A stretch of 64,000 nt of DNA from Acetobacteraceae bacterium. GTDB taxonomy: Bacteria; Pseudomonadota; Alphaproteobacteria; Acetobacterales; Acetobacteraceae. The stretch spans positions 79,496 to 143,495 of the forward strand of contig JALHQB010000002.1 in NCBI GenBank assembly GCA_022842185.1, written 5' to 3'. A program made the position numbers and the translations under genes. Positions 33,025-41,211 of this stretch are shown piece by piece (the first letter of the stretch is position 1; each line of letters begins with the position of its first letter). A model generated the notes under the pieces. It was not told where the DNA came from, did no database searches, and was given only the letters and a program-made list of their open reading frames with translations.

Positions 33025-33852
33025 ATGGCCGACCACCCGCGTCCGAGCGACCCCCTGCCGCGTGTCTGGGACCCGGATGGCCGTGTCGGCGACATGCTGA
33101 AGGGCAAGCGCGGCCTGGTGGTCGGCATCGCGAATGCCGATTCGATCGCCTATGGCTGCGCGGTGAAGCTGCGCGCCTTCGGCGCCGACCTCGCCGTGAC
33201 GTATCTGAACGACAAGGCCGACCGGCATGTCCGCCCGCTCGCCGAGGCGCTGCAGGCCGCGATCATCGCCCCACTCGACGTGCAGCAGCCCGGCCAGTTG
33301 GAAGCGCTATTCGACCGCATCAAGACGGAATGGGGCGGGCTCGACTTCGTCATCCATTCCATCGCCTTCGCCCCGCGCGAGGACCTGCACGGCCGCGTCA
33401 TCGATTGCAGCGCGGAAGGCTTTGCCCAGGCCATGCACGTGTCCTGCTGGTCCTTCCTGCGCATGGCGGCACTCGCCGAACCGCTGATGACCCAGGGCGG
33501 CGTGCTGGTGACCATGTCCTATTACGGGGCGGACAAGGTGGTCGGAAACTACAACGTCATGGGGCCGGTGAAGGCCGCGCTGGAAGCCGGCGTGCGCTAC
33601 GCGGCCCATGAACTCGGCGACAAGGGCATCCGCGTCTTCGCCGTCTCCCCCGGCCCGCTCAGGACGCGCGCGGCCTCGGGGATTTCGCAGTTCGACGAGC
33701 TTGTCCAGATGGCGACCGAACGCGCGCCGGCCCGCCGCCTGGTGGACATCGCGGAGGTCGGGAGGGTCGTGTCCTTCCTGGTGAGCGGCGCAGCTTCGGG
33801 CATGACCGGCGACACGATCTATGTGGACGCCGGCCTGCACAACGTGGCCTGA
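33025..33852 (+). CDS. fabI: Enoyl-ACP reductase FabI-like (SDR)
   Basis: A 275-residue NADH-dependent enoyl reductase of the FabI type. It has the FabI cofactor motif VVGIANADSIAYGCAVKL (a GxANxxSIA variant), VIHSIAFAPREDLHG, and the catalytic Y-x6-K in SYYGADKVVGNYNVMGPVKAALE, with both FabI tyrosines. The substrate loop GPLRTRAASGISQFDEL and the tail GMTGDTIYVDAGLHN also match. ATG 33025 has GGAG about eight bases upstream. It heads a cluster with maoC-pta, ackA and DUF3141 genes. In this context it is usually a second FabI paralogue and may work on acyl chains linked to PHA or acyl-phosphate metabolism rather than bulk fatty-acid synthesis; that role is inference. Confidence 0.9.
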   Translation: MADHPRPSDPLPRVWDPDGRVGDMLKGKRGLVVGIANADSIAYGCAVKLRAFGADLAVTYLNDKADRHVRPLAEALQAAIIAPLDVQQPGQLEALFDRIKTEWGGLDFVIHSIAFAPREDLHGRVIDCSAEGFAQAMHVSCWSFLRMAALAEPLMTQGGVLVTMSYYGADKVVGNYNVMGPVKAALEAGVRYAAHELGDKGIRVFAVSPGPLRTRAASGISQFDELVQMATERAPARRLVDIAEVGRVVSFLVSGAASGMTGDTIYVDAGLHNVA

Positions 33853-33900
33853 GCGCGATGCGCGCGCGCCGATCCCCATTTGCAGTGCGGAGATGACTCT

Positions 33901-35319
33901 GTGAGCTTCAGCGCCCCGGCCGCCATCGGTCGATCCTGGGATGAGATCGCGGTGGGCGAATCCGCGCGTATCACGCGCGTCTGCACGCCCAACGACCTCA
34001 TCGTCTTCGCCCATGCCTCGGGCAATCTGAACCCGGTGCATTTGCCGGGGGAATCGGAACAGGAGCTCGGCCGCGCACCGGTCGCGCCGGCGATGTGGTG
34101 CGGTTCGCTCTTCTCGGCGGTGCTGGGCAACAAGCTGCCCGGGCCGGGGACCGTGTATCGCGCGCAGGACTTCGTCTTCCATGGCCCGGTCCAGTCCGGC
34201 GAGGTCGTGACCGCGATCGTGCGCGTCGAGGAGAAGATCGCCGGCGGCACGCTGCGCCTGTCCTGCCGGCTGGAGAAGGAGGACGGCACGCTGGTGGTGG
34301 ATGGCAGCGCGCTGGTCAGTCCGCCGCCGGTGCGCGTCGTCACCGACGGCGTCATCATCCCCGAGCTTTCGCTGGCACCGCGCGGCAAGTTCTCCCGCCT
34401 GCTGGCCGCCTGCCGCAACCTGCCCGCCATGCCGACCGCGGTCGCCGCACCGACGGACGGCGCATCCCTCGGCGGTGCCTGGGAGGCCACCAGGGAAGGG
34501 CTGATCGACCCCATCCTGGTTGGCCCGGAAGCCATCATCCGCGCGGAGGCGGCGAAGATCGGCTGGAACCTCACCGGCCTGCGCATCGAGCATGTCGCCG
34601 ACCTGCATGACGCCCCCGCCCGCGCCGTCGCCCTGGTGCATGAAGGCCAGGCCGAGGCGGTGATGAAGGGCAACATCCATTCCGATGAACTGCTGCGCCA
34701 CGTCACCAAGGCCGAGGGCGGGCTGCGCGCGGGGCGGCGCATCAGCCATGCCTTCGTCCTCGACATCCCCGGTCATGGCGGGCTGATGATCATCTCCGAC
34801 GCCGCCATCAACATCCTGCCGGACCTGATGACCAAGGCCGACATCGTGCAGAACACGATCGACCTCGCTCGCGCCATCGGGATCGAGGAACCGCGCGTGG
34901 GCGTGCTCTCGGCGATCGAGACGATCAACCCGGCCATCCCCTCCACCGTCGATGCCGCGGCGCTGGCCAAGATGGCCGAGCGTGGCCAGATCAAGGGCGG
35001 GCTGGTCGATGGCCCGCTGGCGATGGACAACGCCGTGGATCTTGAGGCGGCGCGCACCAAGGGCATTCATTCGACGGTCGCCGGCCGCGCCGATGTGCTG
35101 ATCGCGCCCAACCTCGAAGCGGGCAACATGTTGGCGAAGCAGCTGGTGTTCCTGTCCCAGGCCGATACCGGGGGCATCGTGCTCGGCGCGCGGGTGCCGG
35201 TGATGCTGACCAGCCGCGCGGATGACGAACATGCGCGGCTGATGTCGGCGGCGCTGGCGGTGCTGTACGGGTATTGGCGCCGCACCGGCGCGTCGCGCGT
35301 GATGGAACTCGCGCCATGA
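33901..35319 (+). CDS. Bifunctional MaoC-like hydratase/phosphate acyltransferase
   Basis: A 472-residue fusion. Residues 1-150 form a MaoC/hot-dog domain, and residues 165-470 form a phosphate acetyl/butyryl-transferase domain (LVGPEAIIRAEAAKIGWNL, GLMIISDAAINILPDL, PNLEAGNMLAKQLVFLSQADTGGIVLGARVP). The transferase converts acyl-CoA plus phosphate to acyl-phosphate, the substrate of the kinase encoded next. In the hydratase block the usual S-G-D-x-N-P-x-H reads SGNLNPVH, so the catalytic Asp is Asn; hydratase activity is doubtful. I chose GTG 33901, eight bases after GGAG; a TTG at 33880 is possible. The stop overlaps the ackA start by four bases. Confidence 0.9.
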   Translation: MSFSAPAAIGRSWDEIAVGESARITRVCTPNDLIVFAHASGNLNPVHLPGESEQELGRAPVAPAMWCGSLFSAVLGNKLPGPGTVYRAQDFVFHGPVQSGEVVTAIVRVEEKIAGGTLRLSCRLEKEDGTLVVDGSALVSPPPVRVVTDGVIIPELSLAPRGKFSRLLAACRNLPAMPTAVAAPTDGASLGGAWEATREGLIDPILVGPEAIIRAEAAKIGWNLTGLRIEHVADLHDAPARAVALVHEGQAEAVMKGNIHSDELLRHVTKAEGGLRAGRRISHAFVLDIPGHGGLMIISDAAINILPDLMTKADIVQNTIDLARAIGIEEPRVGVLSAIETINPAIPSTVDAAALAKMAERGQIKGGLVDGPLAMDNAVDLEAARTKGIHSTVAGRADVLIAPNLEAGNMLAKQLVFLSQADTGGIVLGARVPVMLTSRADDEHARLMSAALAVLYGYWRRTGASRVMELAP

Positions 35320-36512
35320 ACGGCGAGGCGATCCTGGTCCTCAATGCCGGATCCTCCTCCATCAAGTTCGAGTTGTTCGACGTGGTGGGGGACGCGGCCG
35401 AGACGCGGCTGGACGGCCAGATGGAGGGTATCGGCGCGGCCCCCCGCCTGATCGCGCGCGACGCGCAGCGCAAGGTGTTGGCGGATCGCCGCTGGGCGGG
35501 CCCGGATGTCGCCGACCATGCCGCGGCGCTCGGCGTGATCATGGGCGGACTGGAACGCGCCACCGAAGGGCGCCGTATCATCGCGGTGGGGCATCGGGTC
35601 GTGCATGGCGGGCCGGACCTCGCCGCTCCCGTGATCGTCGATCATGCGGTGATGGCGCGGCTTCGCGACCTGCAATCCCTGGCTCCGTTGCACCAGCCGC
35701 ACAACGTCGCGGGCATTGAGGCCGCGATGCGCAGCCTGCCCGGCGTCCCGCAGATCGCCTGCTTCGACACGGCCTTCCATCGCAGCCATGCCTGGGAAGC
35801 CGATACCTTCGCGCTGCCGCCGGAATTCTACGCCCGCGGCATCCGCCGATACGGCTTCCACGGCCTGTCCTACGAATACATTGCGACGCTGTTGGCGCGG
35901 GAGGAACCGGCGCTGGCGGCCGGGCGCCTGGTCGTCGCGCATCTGGGCAACGGATCTTCGCTCTGCGCCATCCGTGGCGGGCGGAGCATCGACAGCACCA
36001 TGGGCTTCACGGCGCTGGACGGCGTGCCGATGGGCACGCGCAGCGGCCAGATCGATCCCGGCGTCGTCCTCCACCTGATGATGGCCGAAGGCATGGACGC
36101 CGCATCGGTCCAGACTCTGCTTTACGGCAATGCCGGGCTGAAGGGCATGTCCGGCATCAGCCAGGATGTGCGCGACCTCGAAGCCAGCGACGACCCGCGC
36201 GCCGCCCTGGCCCTGTCCCATTTCGCCTGGCGCGTCCGGCGGGAGATCGGTGCGCTGGCCGCAGCACTGGGTGGGATCGACGCGCTGGTCTTCACCGCCG
36301 GCATCGGGGAGAACGCCCGCGCTCTGCGAGGCCGGATCTGCGAAGGGCTGGGCTTCCTGGGCATTGCCATCGACCCGGCCCGCAATACGGCCAATGAGCC
36401 GGAGATTTCGCCCCCGGGCGCCCCCACCCGCGTGCTAGTCCGCGCGACCGACGAGGAGGCGATGATCGCCCGCCACGCCCTGGTTTTGCTGCAATGCAGC
36501 AGAAAGACTTGA
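35316..36512 (+). CDS. ackA: Acetate/propionate family kinase
   Basis: A 398-residue ASKHA-fold kinase interconverting acyl-phosphate and ATP with carboxylate and ADP. Family blocks are VLNAGSSSIKFELFD with the substrate Asn, GHRVVHGG, FDTAFHRSH, RRYGFHGLSYEYI, HLGNGSSLCAIRGG, STMGFTALDGVPMGTRSGQIDPG and FTAGIGENARALRG. Length matches AckA. The ATG at 35316 overlaps the pta stop (ATGA), so the pair is coupled and should channel acyl-phosphate. Upstream in-frame starts inside the pta gene were rejected. The pathway provides substrate-level phosphorylation or carboxylate activation; whether acetate, propionate or butyrate is preferred is not visible. Confidence 0.95.
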   Translation: MNGEAILVLNAGSSSIKFELFDVVGDAAETRLDGQMEGIGAAPRLIARDAQRKVLADRRWAGPDVADHAAALGVIMGGLERATEGRRIIAVGHRVVHGGPDLAAPVIVDHAVMARLRDLQSLAPLHQPHNVAGIEAAMRSLPGVPQIACFDTAFHRSHAWEADTFALPPEFYARGIRRYGFHGLSYEYIATLLAREEPALAAGRLVVAHLGNGSSLCAIRGGRSIDSTMGFTALDGVPMGTRSGQIDPGVVLHLMMAEGMDAASVQTLLYGNAGLKGMSGISQDVRDLEASDDPRAALALSHFAWRVRREIGALAAALGGIDALVFTAGIGENARALRGRICEGLGFLGIAIDPARNTANEPEISPPGAPTRVLVRATDEEAMIARHALVLLQCSRKT

Positions 36513-36561
36513 ACCCTGGCCGGCAGGGGATCAAAAGAAACGCACAAGGGGAACGCAAGCC

Positions 36562-38868
36562 ATGCCCAAGACCACTGCCCTGCCGGCCCAGGAATTCCTG
36601 GAGAAGGCCAGCGAGACCGCGACCCGTGTGCTCGACCAGGTGCGCGACATGACGGATGTGGTCGGCCGCCACGCCGCCACGCTGATACCCGCGCTGCAGC
36701 CCGAGCAGGCCATGGCGGCGATGCGCGAGGCCGTCGCCGCCTTCTCCCGCCCCCCGGCCAGCCTGGCGCAGGACGCGCAGGCCTATGCGACCGATGCCGC
36801 GCAGCGCCTGGTGATGTTCTGGGACGTGATGCGCGAAGCCGGCAACAACTTCGTCGAGCACGAGAAGGCCGGCTGCCCGCCCGTTCTTTTCTTCGACTAC
36901 GTCACGGTCATCGATGGCCGCAGCCTGAGCCGCCCGGTCAACTACGCCCTGGTGCGGATTACGCCGCCCGATGGGTATCGCGCGCCGGACCCGAAGCTGC
37001 GCCCCTTCGTCATCATCGACCCCCGCGCCGGTCACGGGGCGGGGATCGGCGGCTTCAAGTCGGACAGCCAGGTGGGCGTCGCACTGCGCCGCGGCCATCC
37101 GGTCTATTTCGTCATCTTCTACCGTGAGCCGGAGAAGGACCAGACGATCCTCGACGTCACCGCGGCCGAGGCGATCTTCCTGACCCGCATCGCCCAGGAC
37201 CATCCCGACGCGCCCAAGCCGGTGGTGATCGGCAATTGCCAGGGCGGTTGGGCGTCGATGATGCTCGGCGCGGCCGCCCCGGACGCGGTTGGCGCACTGG
37301 TGCTCAACGGCGCGCCCCTGTCCTATTGGGCCGGTGAGAAGGGGCGCAACCCGATGCGCTATCTGGGCGGGCTGGCGGGCGGCGGCTGGCCGGCGTCGCT
37401 GCTGGCCGACCTTGGCAACGGCAAGTTCGATGGCGCCTCGCTGGTGTCGAATTTCGAGAGCCTGTCGCCGGGTGCCACCTGGTTCCGCAAGTATTTCGAC
37501 CTCTATGCCAAGATCGATACTGAGGCACCGCGCTTCCTGGAGTTCGAGCGCTGGTGGGGTGGCTACTTCCTGATGACGCGGGACGAGATCCGCTGGATCG
37601 TGGACAACCTGTTCATCGGCAACCGCTTCTCGACAGGCCAGATTTCCTCGGGCGGCGGCGAGACCTTCAACATGCGCGAAGTGAAGGCGCCGATCGTCGT
37701 CTTCGCGTCGTCTGGCGACAACATCACGCCGGTCGGCCAGGCGCTGCGCTGGATCGCCGATGTGTATCGCGATGAGCAGGAGATCAAGTCGCTCGGCCAG
37801 ACCATCGTCTATCTGCTGCACGACCAGATCGGCCATCTGGGCATCTTCGTCTCGGGCGCGATCGCCAAGAAGGAACACACCGAGATCGCCAATACGCTCG
37901 ACCTGATCGAGTCCATGTCGCCCGGCCTGTATGAGATGAAGATCACCGGCCATGACGGCACCGGCGGCAATGAGGAATGGCAGGTCGAACTGGTTGAGCG
38001 GTCGATCGCCGACATCCGCACACTGTCGGGCGAAGTGGGCAATGAGGCCTTCCCCGCGGTCGCAAAGATCTCGGAGATGAACCAGAACTTCTACGACGTC
38101 GTGGTCTCCCCCGTGGTGCGGCAATTCGCCACGGAATCCGCCGCCGAGGCGCGCCGCCAGGCGAGCCCCATGCGCATGCGCCGCTACATGCTGAGCGATA
38201 TGAACCCCTGGATGATGCCGGTGCGCGCCATGGCGAACATGGCCCGCCAGCACCGTACCCCGGCGGCGCGGGACAATCCCTTCCTGGCGGTGGAGAAAGC
38301 CTGGGCGGATGGGGTCGAGCGCAGCCTCGATGCGTATCGGGACATGCGCGACGCCTGGAGCGAGATCGCCTTCCACGCGATCTATGGCGGCCTTGCCGCA
38401 TCGGGCGTCACTGGCGATGACAGCGCCGAGGAAGCCGAGGCGGCGCGACGGTCCGTCTCGCTTGAACCGGCGCAGTTGAACGACGCGCGCGGGCGGGTCG
38501 AGGTCGGCGGCTATGCCGAGGCGGTGATCCGCATGATGATCCTGCTCGCCGATGCGCGCGGCGGGGTGCGGCGCAACCGCCTCGCACGGTCCAACACGTT
38601 GTTGACGACCGAACCGCCCTTCGCGGGCATGAGTCCGGCCGCACGCCAGGCAATGATCCGCGAACAGACGGTGATCGTGACACTGCTGCGGGAGGAAGCG
38701 CTGGCCGCGGTGCCGAAGCTGCTGGCCTCGGCGGCGGAACGGCGCAAGGCGCTGACGGCGGTCGAACACGTGGCCGGGCCGGATGACGAACTCGGCGACA
38801 AGGCCCGCGCAATGCTTGGACGTCTGCGCGAGGTGCTTGGGCTGCAGCCCAAGCCGGCCGCGGCGTGA
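36562..38868 (+). CDS. DUF3141 protein with PhaC-like alpha/beta-hydrolase core
   Basis: A 768-residue protein of the DUF3141 family. The N-terminal 100 residues are helical and phasin-like (ETATRVLDQVRDMTDVVGRHAATLIPAL). Residues 105-440 are an alpha/beta-hydrolase whose nucleophile elbow reads VVIGNCQGGWASMM, the lipase-like GxCxGG box of polyhydroxyalkanoate synthases. Asp386 (SSGDNITPVGQALRWI) and His425 (DQIGHLGIFVSG) complete a possible Cys226-Asp386-His425 triad. The last 330 residues are helical and unassigned. The gene follows ackA by 49 bases and belongs to the fabI-pta-ackA-DUF3141 set seen in many alphaproteobacteria. A role in PHA or acyl-thioester chemistry is inference from the active-site pattern. 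Confidence 0.88.
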   Translation: MPKTTALPAQEFLEKASETATRVLDQVRDMTDVVGRHAATLIPALQPEQAMAAMREAVAAFSRPPASLAQDAQAYATDAAQRLVMFWDVMREAGNNFVEHEKAGCPPVLFFDYVTVIDGRSLSRPVNYALVRITPPDGYRAPDPKLRPFVIIDPRAGHGAGIGGFKSDSQVGVALRRGHPVYFVIFYREPEKDQTILDVTAAEAIFLTRIAQDHPDAPKPVVIGNCQGGWASMMLGAAAPDAVGALVLNGAPLSYWAGEKGRNPMRYLGGLAGGGWPASLLADLGNGKFDGASLVSNFESLSPGATWFRKYFDLYAKIDTEAPRFLEFERWWGGYFLMTRDEIRWIVDNLFIGNRFSTGQISSGGGETFNMREVKAPIVVFASSGDNITPVGQALRWIADVYRDEQEIKSLGQTIVYLLHDQIGHLGIFVSGAIAKKEHTEIANTLDLIESMSPGLYEMKITGHDGTGGNEEWQVELVERSIADIRTLSGEVGNEAFPAVAKISEMNQNFYDVVVSPVVRQFATESAAEARRQASPMRMRRYMLSDMNPWMMPVRAMANMARQHRTPAARDNPFLAVEKAWADGVERSLDAYRDMRDAWSEIAFHAIYGGLAASGVTGDDSAEEAEAARRSVSLEPAQLNDARGRVEVGGYAEAVIRMMILLADARGGVRRNRLARSNTLLTTEPPFAGMSPAARQAMIREQTVIVTLLREEALAAVPKLLASAAERRKALTAVEHVAGPDDELGDKARAMLGRLREVLGLQPKPAAA

Positions 38869-38875
38869 CCGGCGC

Positions 38876-38901
38876 GGCTTGCGTTCGACAGAACGCAGGC
38901 C
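38876..38901. terminator. Hairpin after the DUF3141 gene
   Basis: An 11-bp stem (with one G-U pair) around a GACA loop: GGCTTGCGTTC pairs with GAACGCAGGCC, eight bases after the DUF3141 stop. No T-tract follows directly, though a TTTT occurs at 38940-38943. It probably ends the fabI-pta-ackA-DUF3141 transcript. Confidence 0.55.
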
Positions 38902-39094
38902 GGCCGTTCCGCGCCATGGTTTTCAGGCGCCTGGCGGCCGGCTGACCGCTGGCCGCGCGTTTTGGTCGGCCGCGACGCAGCGGCCGGTCGAGATCAAATA
39001 TGGGATTCGCGCTTCCCACTCCCATCGCCGTGAACAACTCTCCCAATCGACACCGATCAGTGTCTAGACTGGCTGGCCACTTCCGACGGAAGCC

Positions 39095-40015
39095 ATGGCC
39101 GCTTCGGCCGAGACGAGCATCGAGGTGTTGGACCTGGCGCTGCGGCCGGGGTCGTCCCTTGCGGCCATGCGAAAAGCCGAACAGCTGTTGATCGCCCGCC
39201 GCGAGGGACCGCCTGACGTCCCCGCCGCCGTCGCCCTCGCGCTACGATGCGCGACCGGGGGAGCACCGGTACCCACCCCGATCCGTCGCACCGCAGGATC
39301 GATTGCCGATGCCGTGGAACACCATGGCGCAGGCTTCCCGCTAGGCGCGGAGCCGGCCTATCACGACCGCCATCATCAGGCGGAGGCCGCGCTTGCCATG
39401 GGGTGGCTGGCCGGGATGGCACTCCGTTTGGGCCTGTTGACGCCAGATGAGGCCGCGCTCGCGGTCGCGGCGATGGCCGCGCACGACCTGCATCATGATG
39501 GCCTCGTCCATGCCGAGCGCGGCTTGCTGGAGCGACGGTCCGCCGATGCGGCCACGGCGATCGCCGCCGCCGAGGGCCTCGGGGCGGATGACAGTGCGAC
39601 GCTGCGCCGCATCGTGATGGCGACGACCTGGCCATGGGCGGATGATGAAGCGCCGGACCTCGCCGGCCGCCTGGCCCGCGAAGCGGATCTGTTCGGCAGC
39701 GGCCTGCCGGTACTCGGCCCGCGTCTTGGCCGCCTGCTGGCGCGGGAACTTGCCATGGCAGACCAGGCAGCGCCGGGGGCCGTGGCGACCCACGCCGCCC
39801 GCGTCGCGCTTCTTCAGTTGATGCCCCCGGCGAGCGAACCGGCGGAGTGGCTCGGGCTGGATCGGATCCGCGCATTGCAGCTTCGAGCGTATCGCGCCGT
39901 GGCGCGCCGGCTCGGCCTGCCGGAGGCGAGCGCGGATGCGGCGGCCACAGCGCTGGATGCGATGGCGCCTGGCGAAGCCGCGGCACTGCTCGCTGCTGCC
40001 GGCATGGACGCATGA
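39095..40015 (+). CDS. HD-fold, class I-like cyclic nucleotide phosphodiesterase
   Basis: A 306-residue helical protein. Two blocks match the metal site of class I cyclic-nucleotide phosphodiesterases: YHDRHHQAEA at residues 89-98 (family YHNxxHAxDV, giving His90 and His94) and AAHDLHHDG at 128-136 (family HDxxHxG, His130-Asp131 and His134). A further Asp for the metal pair is probably in READLFGS near residue 195. There is no membrane segment or regulatory domain. The stop overlaps the ATG of a class III adenylate cyclase by four bases, which strongly suggests that the natural substrate is a cyclic nucleotide made by that partner. ATG 39095 follows CGGAAG. An unrelated HD phosphohydrolase activity remains possible. 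Confidence 0.72.
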   Translation: MAASAETSIEVLDLALRPGSSLAAMRKAEQLLIARREGPPDVPAAVALALRCATGGAPVPTPIRRTAGSIADAVEHHGAGFPLGAEPAYHDRHHQAEAALAMGWLAGMALRLGLLTPDEAALAVAAMAAHDLHHDGLVHAERGLLERRSADAATAIAAAEGLGADDSATLRRIVMATTWPWADDEAPDLAGRLAREADLFGSGLPVLGPRLGRLLARELAMADQAAPGAVATHAARVALLQLMPPASEPAEWLGLDRIRALQLRAYRAVARRLGLPEASADAAATALDAMAPGEAAALLAAAGMDA

Positions 40016-41211
40016 CCCGGCGGCGGCGCGGCTTGCCGCTGCTGCCGCTGCTGCTGTTGCCGGTCGCGGCGATGCTGGTTGGCGCAGCGTGGATGGCGGC
40101 CGATGAGGAGCCGGCACCGCTGATCCTGGCCGGTGTCGGGCTGGTGGCGGCCGGCGCGACGGGCGTGCTGGTCGCCAATCGGATCGCGGCCGCCCTGCGG
40201 CGCCTCGGCCGGGAAGCGGAGGCGATCCGGCGCCTGGATCTTGTTGCGCCGGGACCGCCCGCAGGGGGCGCCGCGGAAGTGGATGCGCTGGGCGAGGCCA
40301 TGGCGGGCATGAAATCCGCGCTGCGCCTGTTCAGCGTGTATGTGCCGCGCGACCTGGTGCGCAAGCTGATGGCGGAAGGCGCGGAGGTGAAGCTCGGCGG
40401 CGAGCGCCGCCGGCTGACGGTGATGTTCTCTGACGTTCAGGGATTCACCGCGATCGCCGAGCGCATGGACCCGGAGGAGCTGATGCATGTCACCTCCACC
40501 TATTTCCAGGCGGTGACGGATGAGTTGCTCGATCACCACGCCACCATCGACAAGTATATCGGCGATGCGGTGATGGCGATGTGGAACGCGCCCAAGCGCG
40601 ACTTGGCGCATGCGCTGCACGCCTGCCGTGGCGCGCTGCACGCGCGCGCGCTGACGCTACGGCTGGAGGATGCCTTCGCCGGGCGCGGCTGGCCGCGCCT
40701 GCATACCCGCTTCGGCATCCACAGCGGGGAAGCGGTGGTGGGCAATGTCGGATCGACCGATCGCATGGCGTATACCGCGATCGGGTCCATGGTGAACCTC
40801 GCCTCACGGCTTGAGGGTATGAACAAGATGTACGGCACGCAGATCCTTGTGTCGGAGTCGACACGGCTGGGCGCGGGCAATGGTTTCGTTTTCCGCCCGG
40901 TGGATCTGGTGCAGGCCAAGGGCGCGCAGGACCCGCTGGAGGTGCATGAGCTGATCGGGCTGTCGGTGGCGAGCGATGCCAACGACGCCCCGCTGCTGGC
41001 CGACCGCGCGCTGGTGGGCCGGCTGCCGGCCTGGGGCGAGGCGATCCGCGCCTTTCGCGCCGGCCAGTTCACCCATGCCGTCAGCGCGCTGCGCGACGCG
41101 GGGGACCCGGCGTCGGACCCGCTGCTGGCGGCATACCTGGCGCGCATCGAGCGCCACCCCCACGGCCCGCCGGCGGATTGGTCGCCCGTGACGCGGCTGG
41201 ACAGCAAATGA
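40012..41211 (+). CDS. Class III adenylate cyclase with two N-terminal membrane helices
   Basis: A 399-residue protein: two hydrophobic segments (about 8-28 and 37-56) with almost no periplasmic loop, a HAMP-like linker (about 57-108) and a class III cyclase domain (about 130-290). Key residues are metal ligands Asp141 (MFSDVQGFT) and Asp185 (DKYIGDAVMAMW), purine-binding Lys181, and transition-state residues Asn262 and Arg266 in VNLASRLEG. The position that is Asp in class IIIa is Thr255 (YTAIGSM), the class IIIb pattern often linked to bicarbonate stimulation. The last 110 residues resemble the usual cyclase C-terminal tail. The ATG overlaps the phosphodiesterase stop (ATGA), and its own stop overlaps the patatin gene. 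Product is predicted to be cAMP. Confidence 0.92.
   Translation: MTRRRRGLPLLPLLLLPVAAMLVGAAWMAADEEPAPLILAGVGLVAAGATGVLVANRIAAALRRLGREAEAIRRLDLVAPGPPAGGAAEVDALGEAMAGMKSALRLFSVYVPRDLVRKLMAEGAEVKLGGERRRLTVMFSDVQGFTAIAERMDPEELMHVTSTYFQAVTDELLDHHATIDKYIGDAVMAMWNAPKRDLAHALHACRGALHARALTLRLEDAFAGRGWPRLHTRFGIHSGEAVVGNVGSTDRMAYTAIGSMVNLASRLEGMNKMYGTQILVSESTRLGAGNGFVFRPVDLVQAKGAQDPLEVHELIGLSVASDANDAPLLADRALVGRLPAWGEAIRAFRAGQFTHAVSALRDAGDPASDPLLAAYLARIERHPHGPPADWSPVTRLDSK

Noticed and set aside
32851..33228. N-terminal extension of the zinc dehydrogenase up to 33228
   Set aside because: The extension overlaps the divergent fabI-like gene, lacks family similarity, and a strong AGGAGGA precedes the ATG at 32850.
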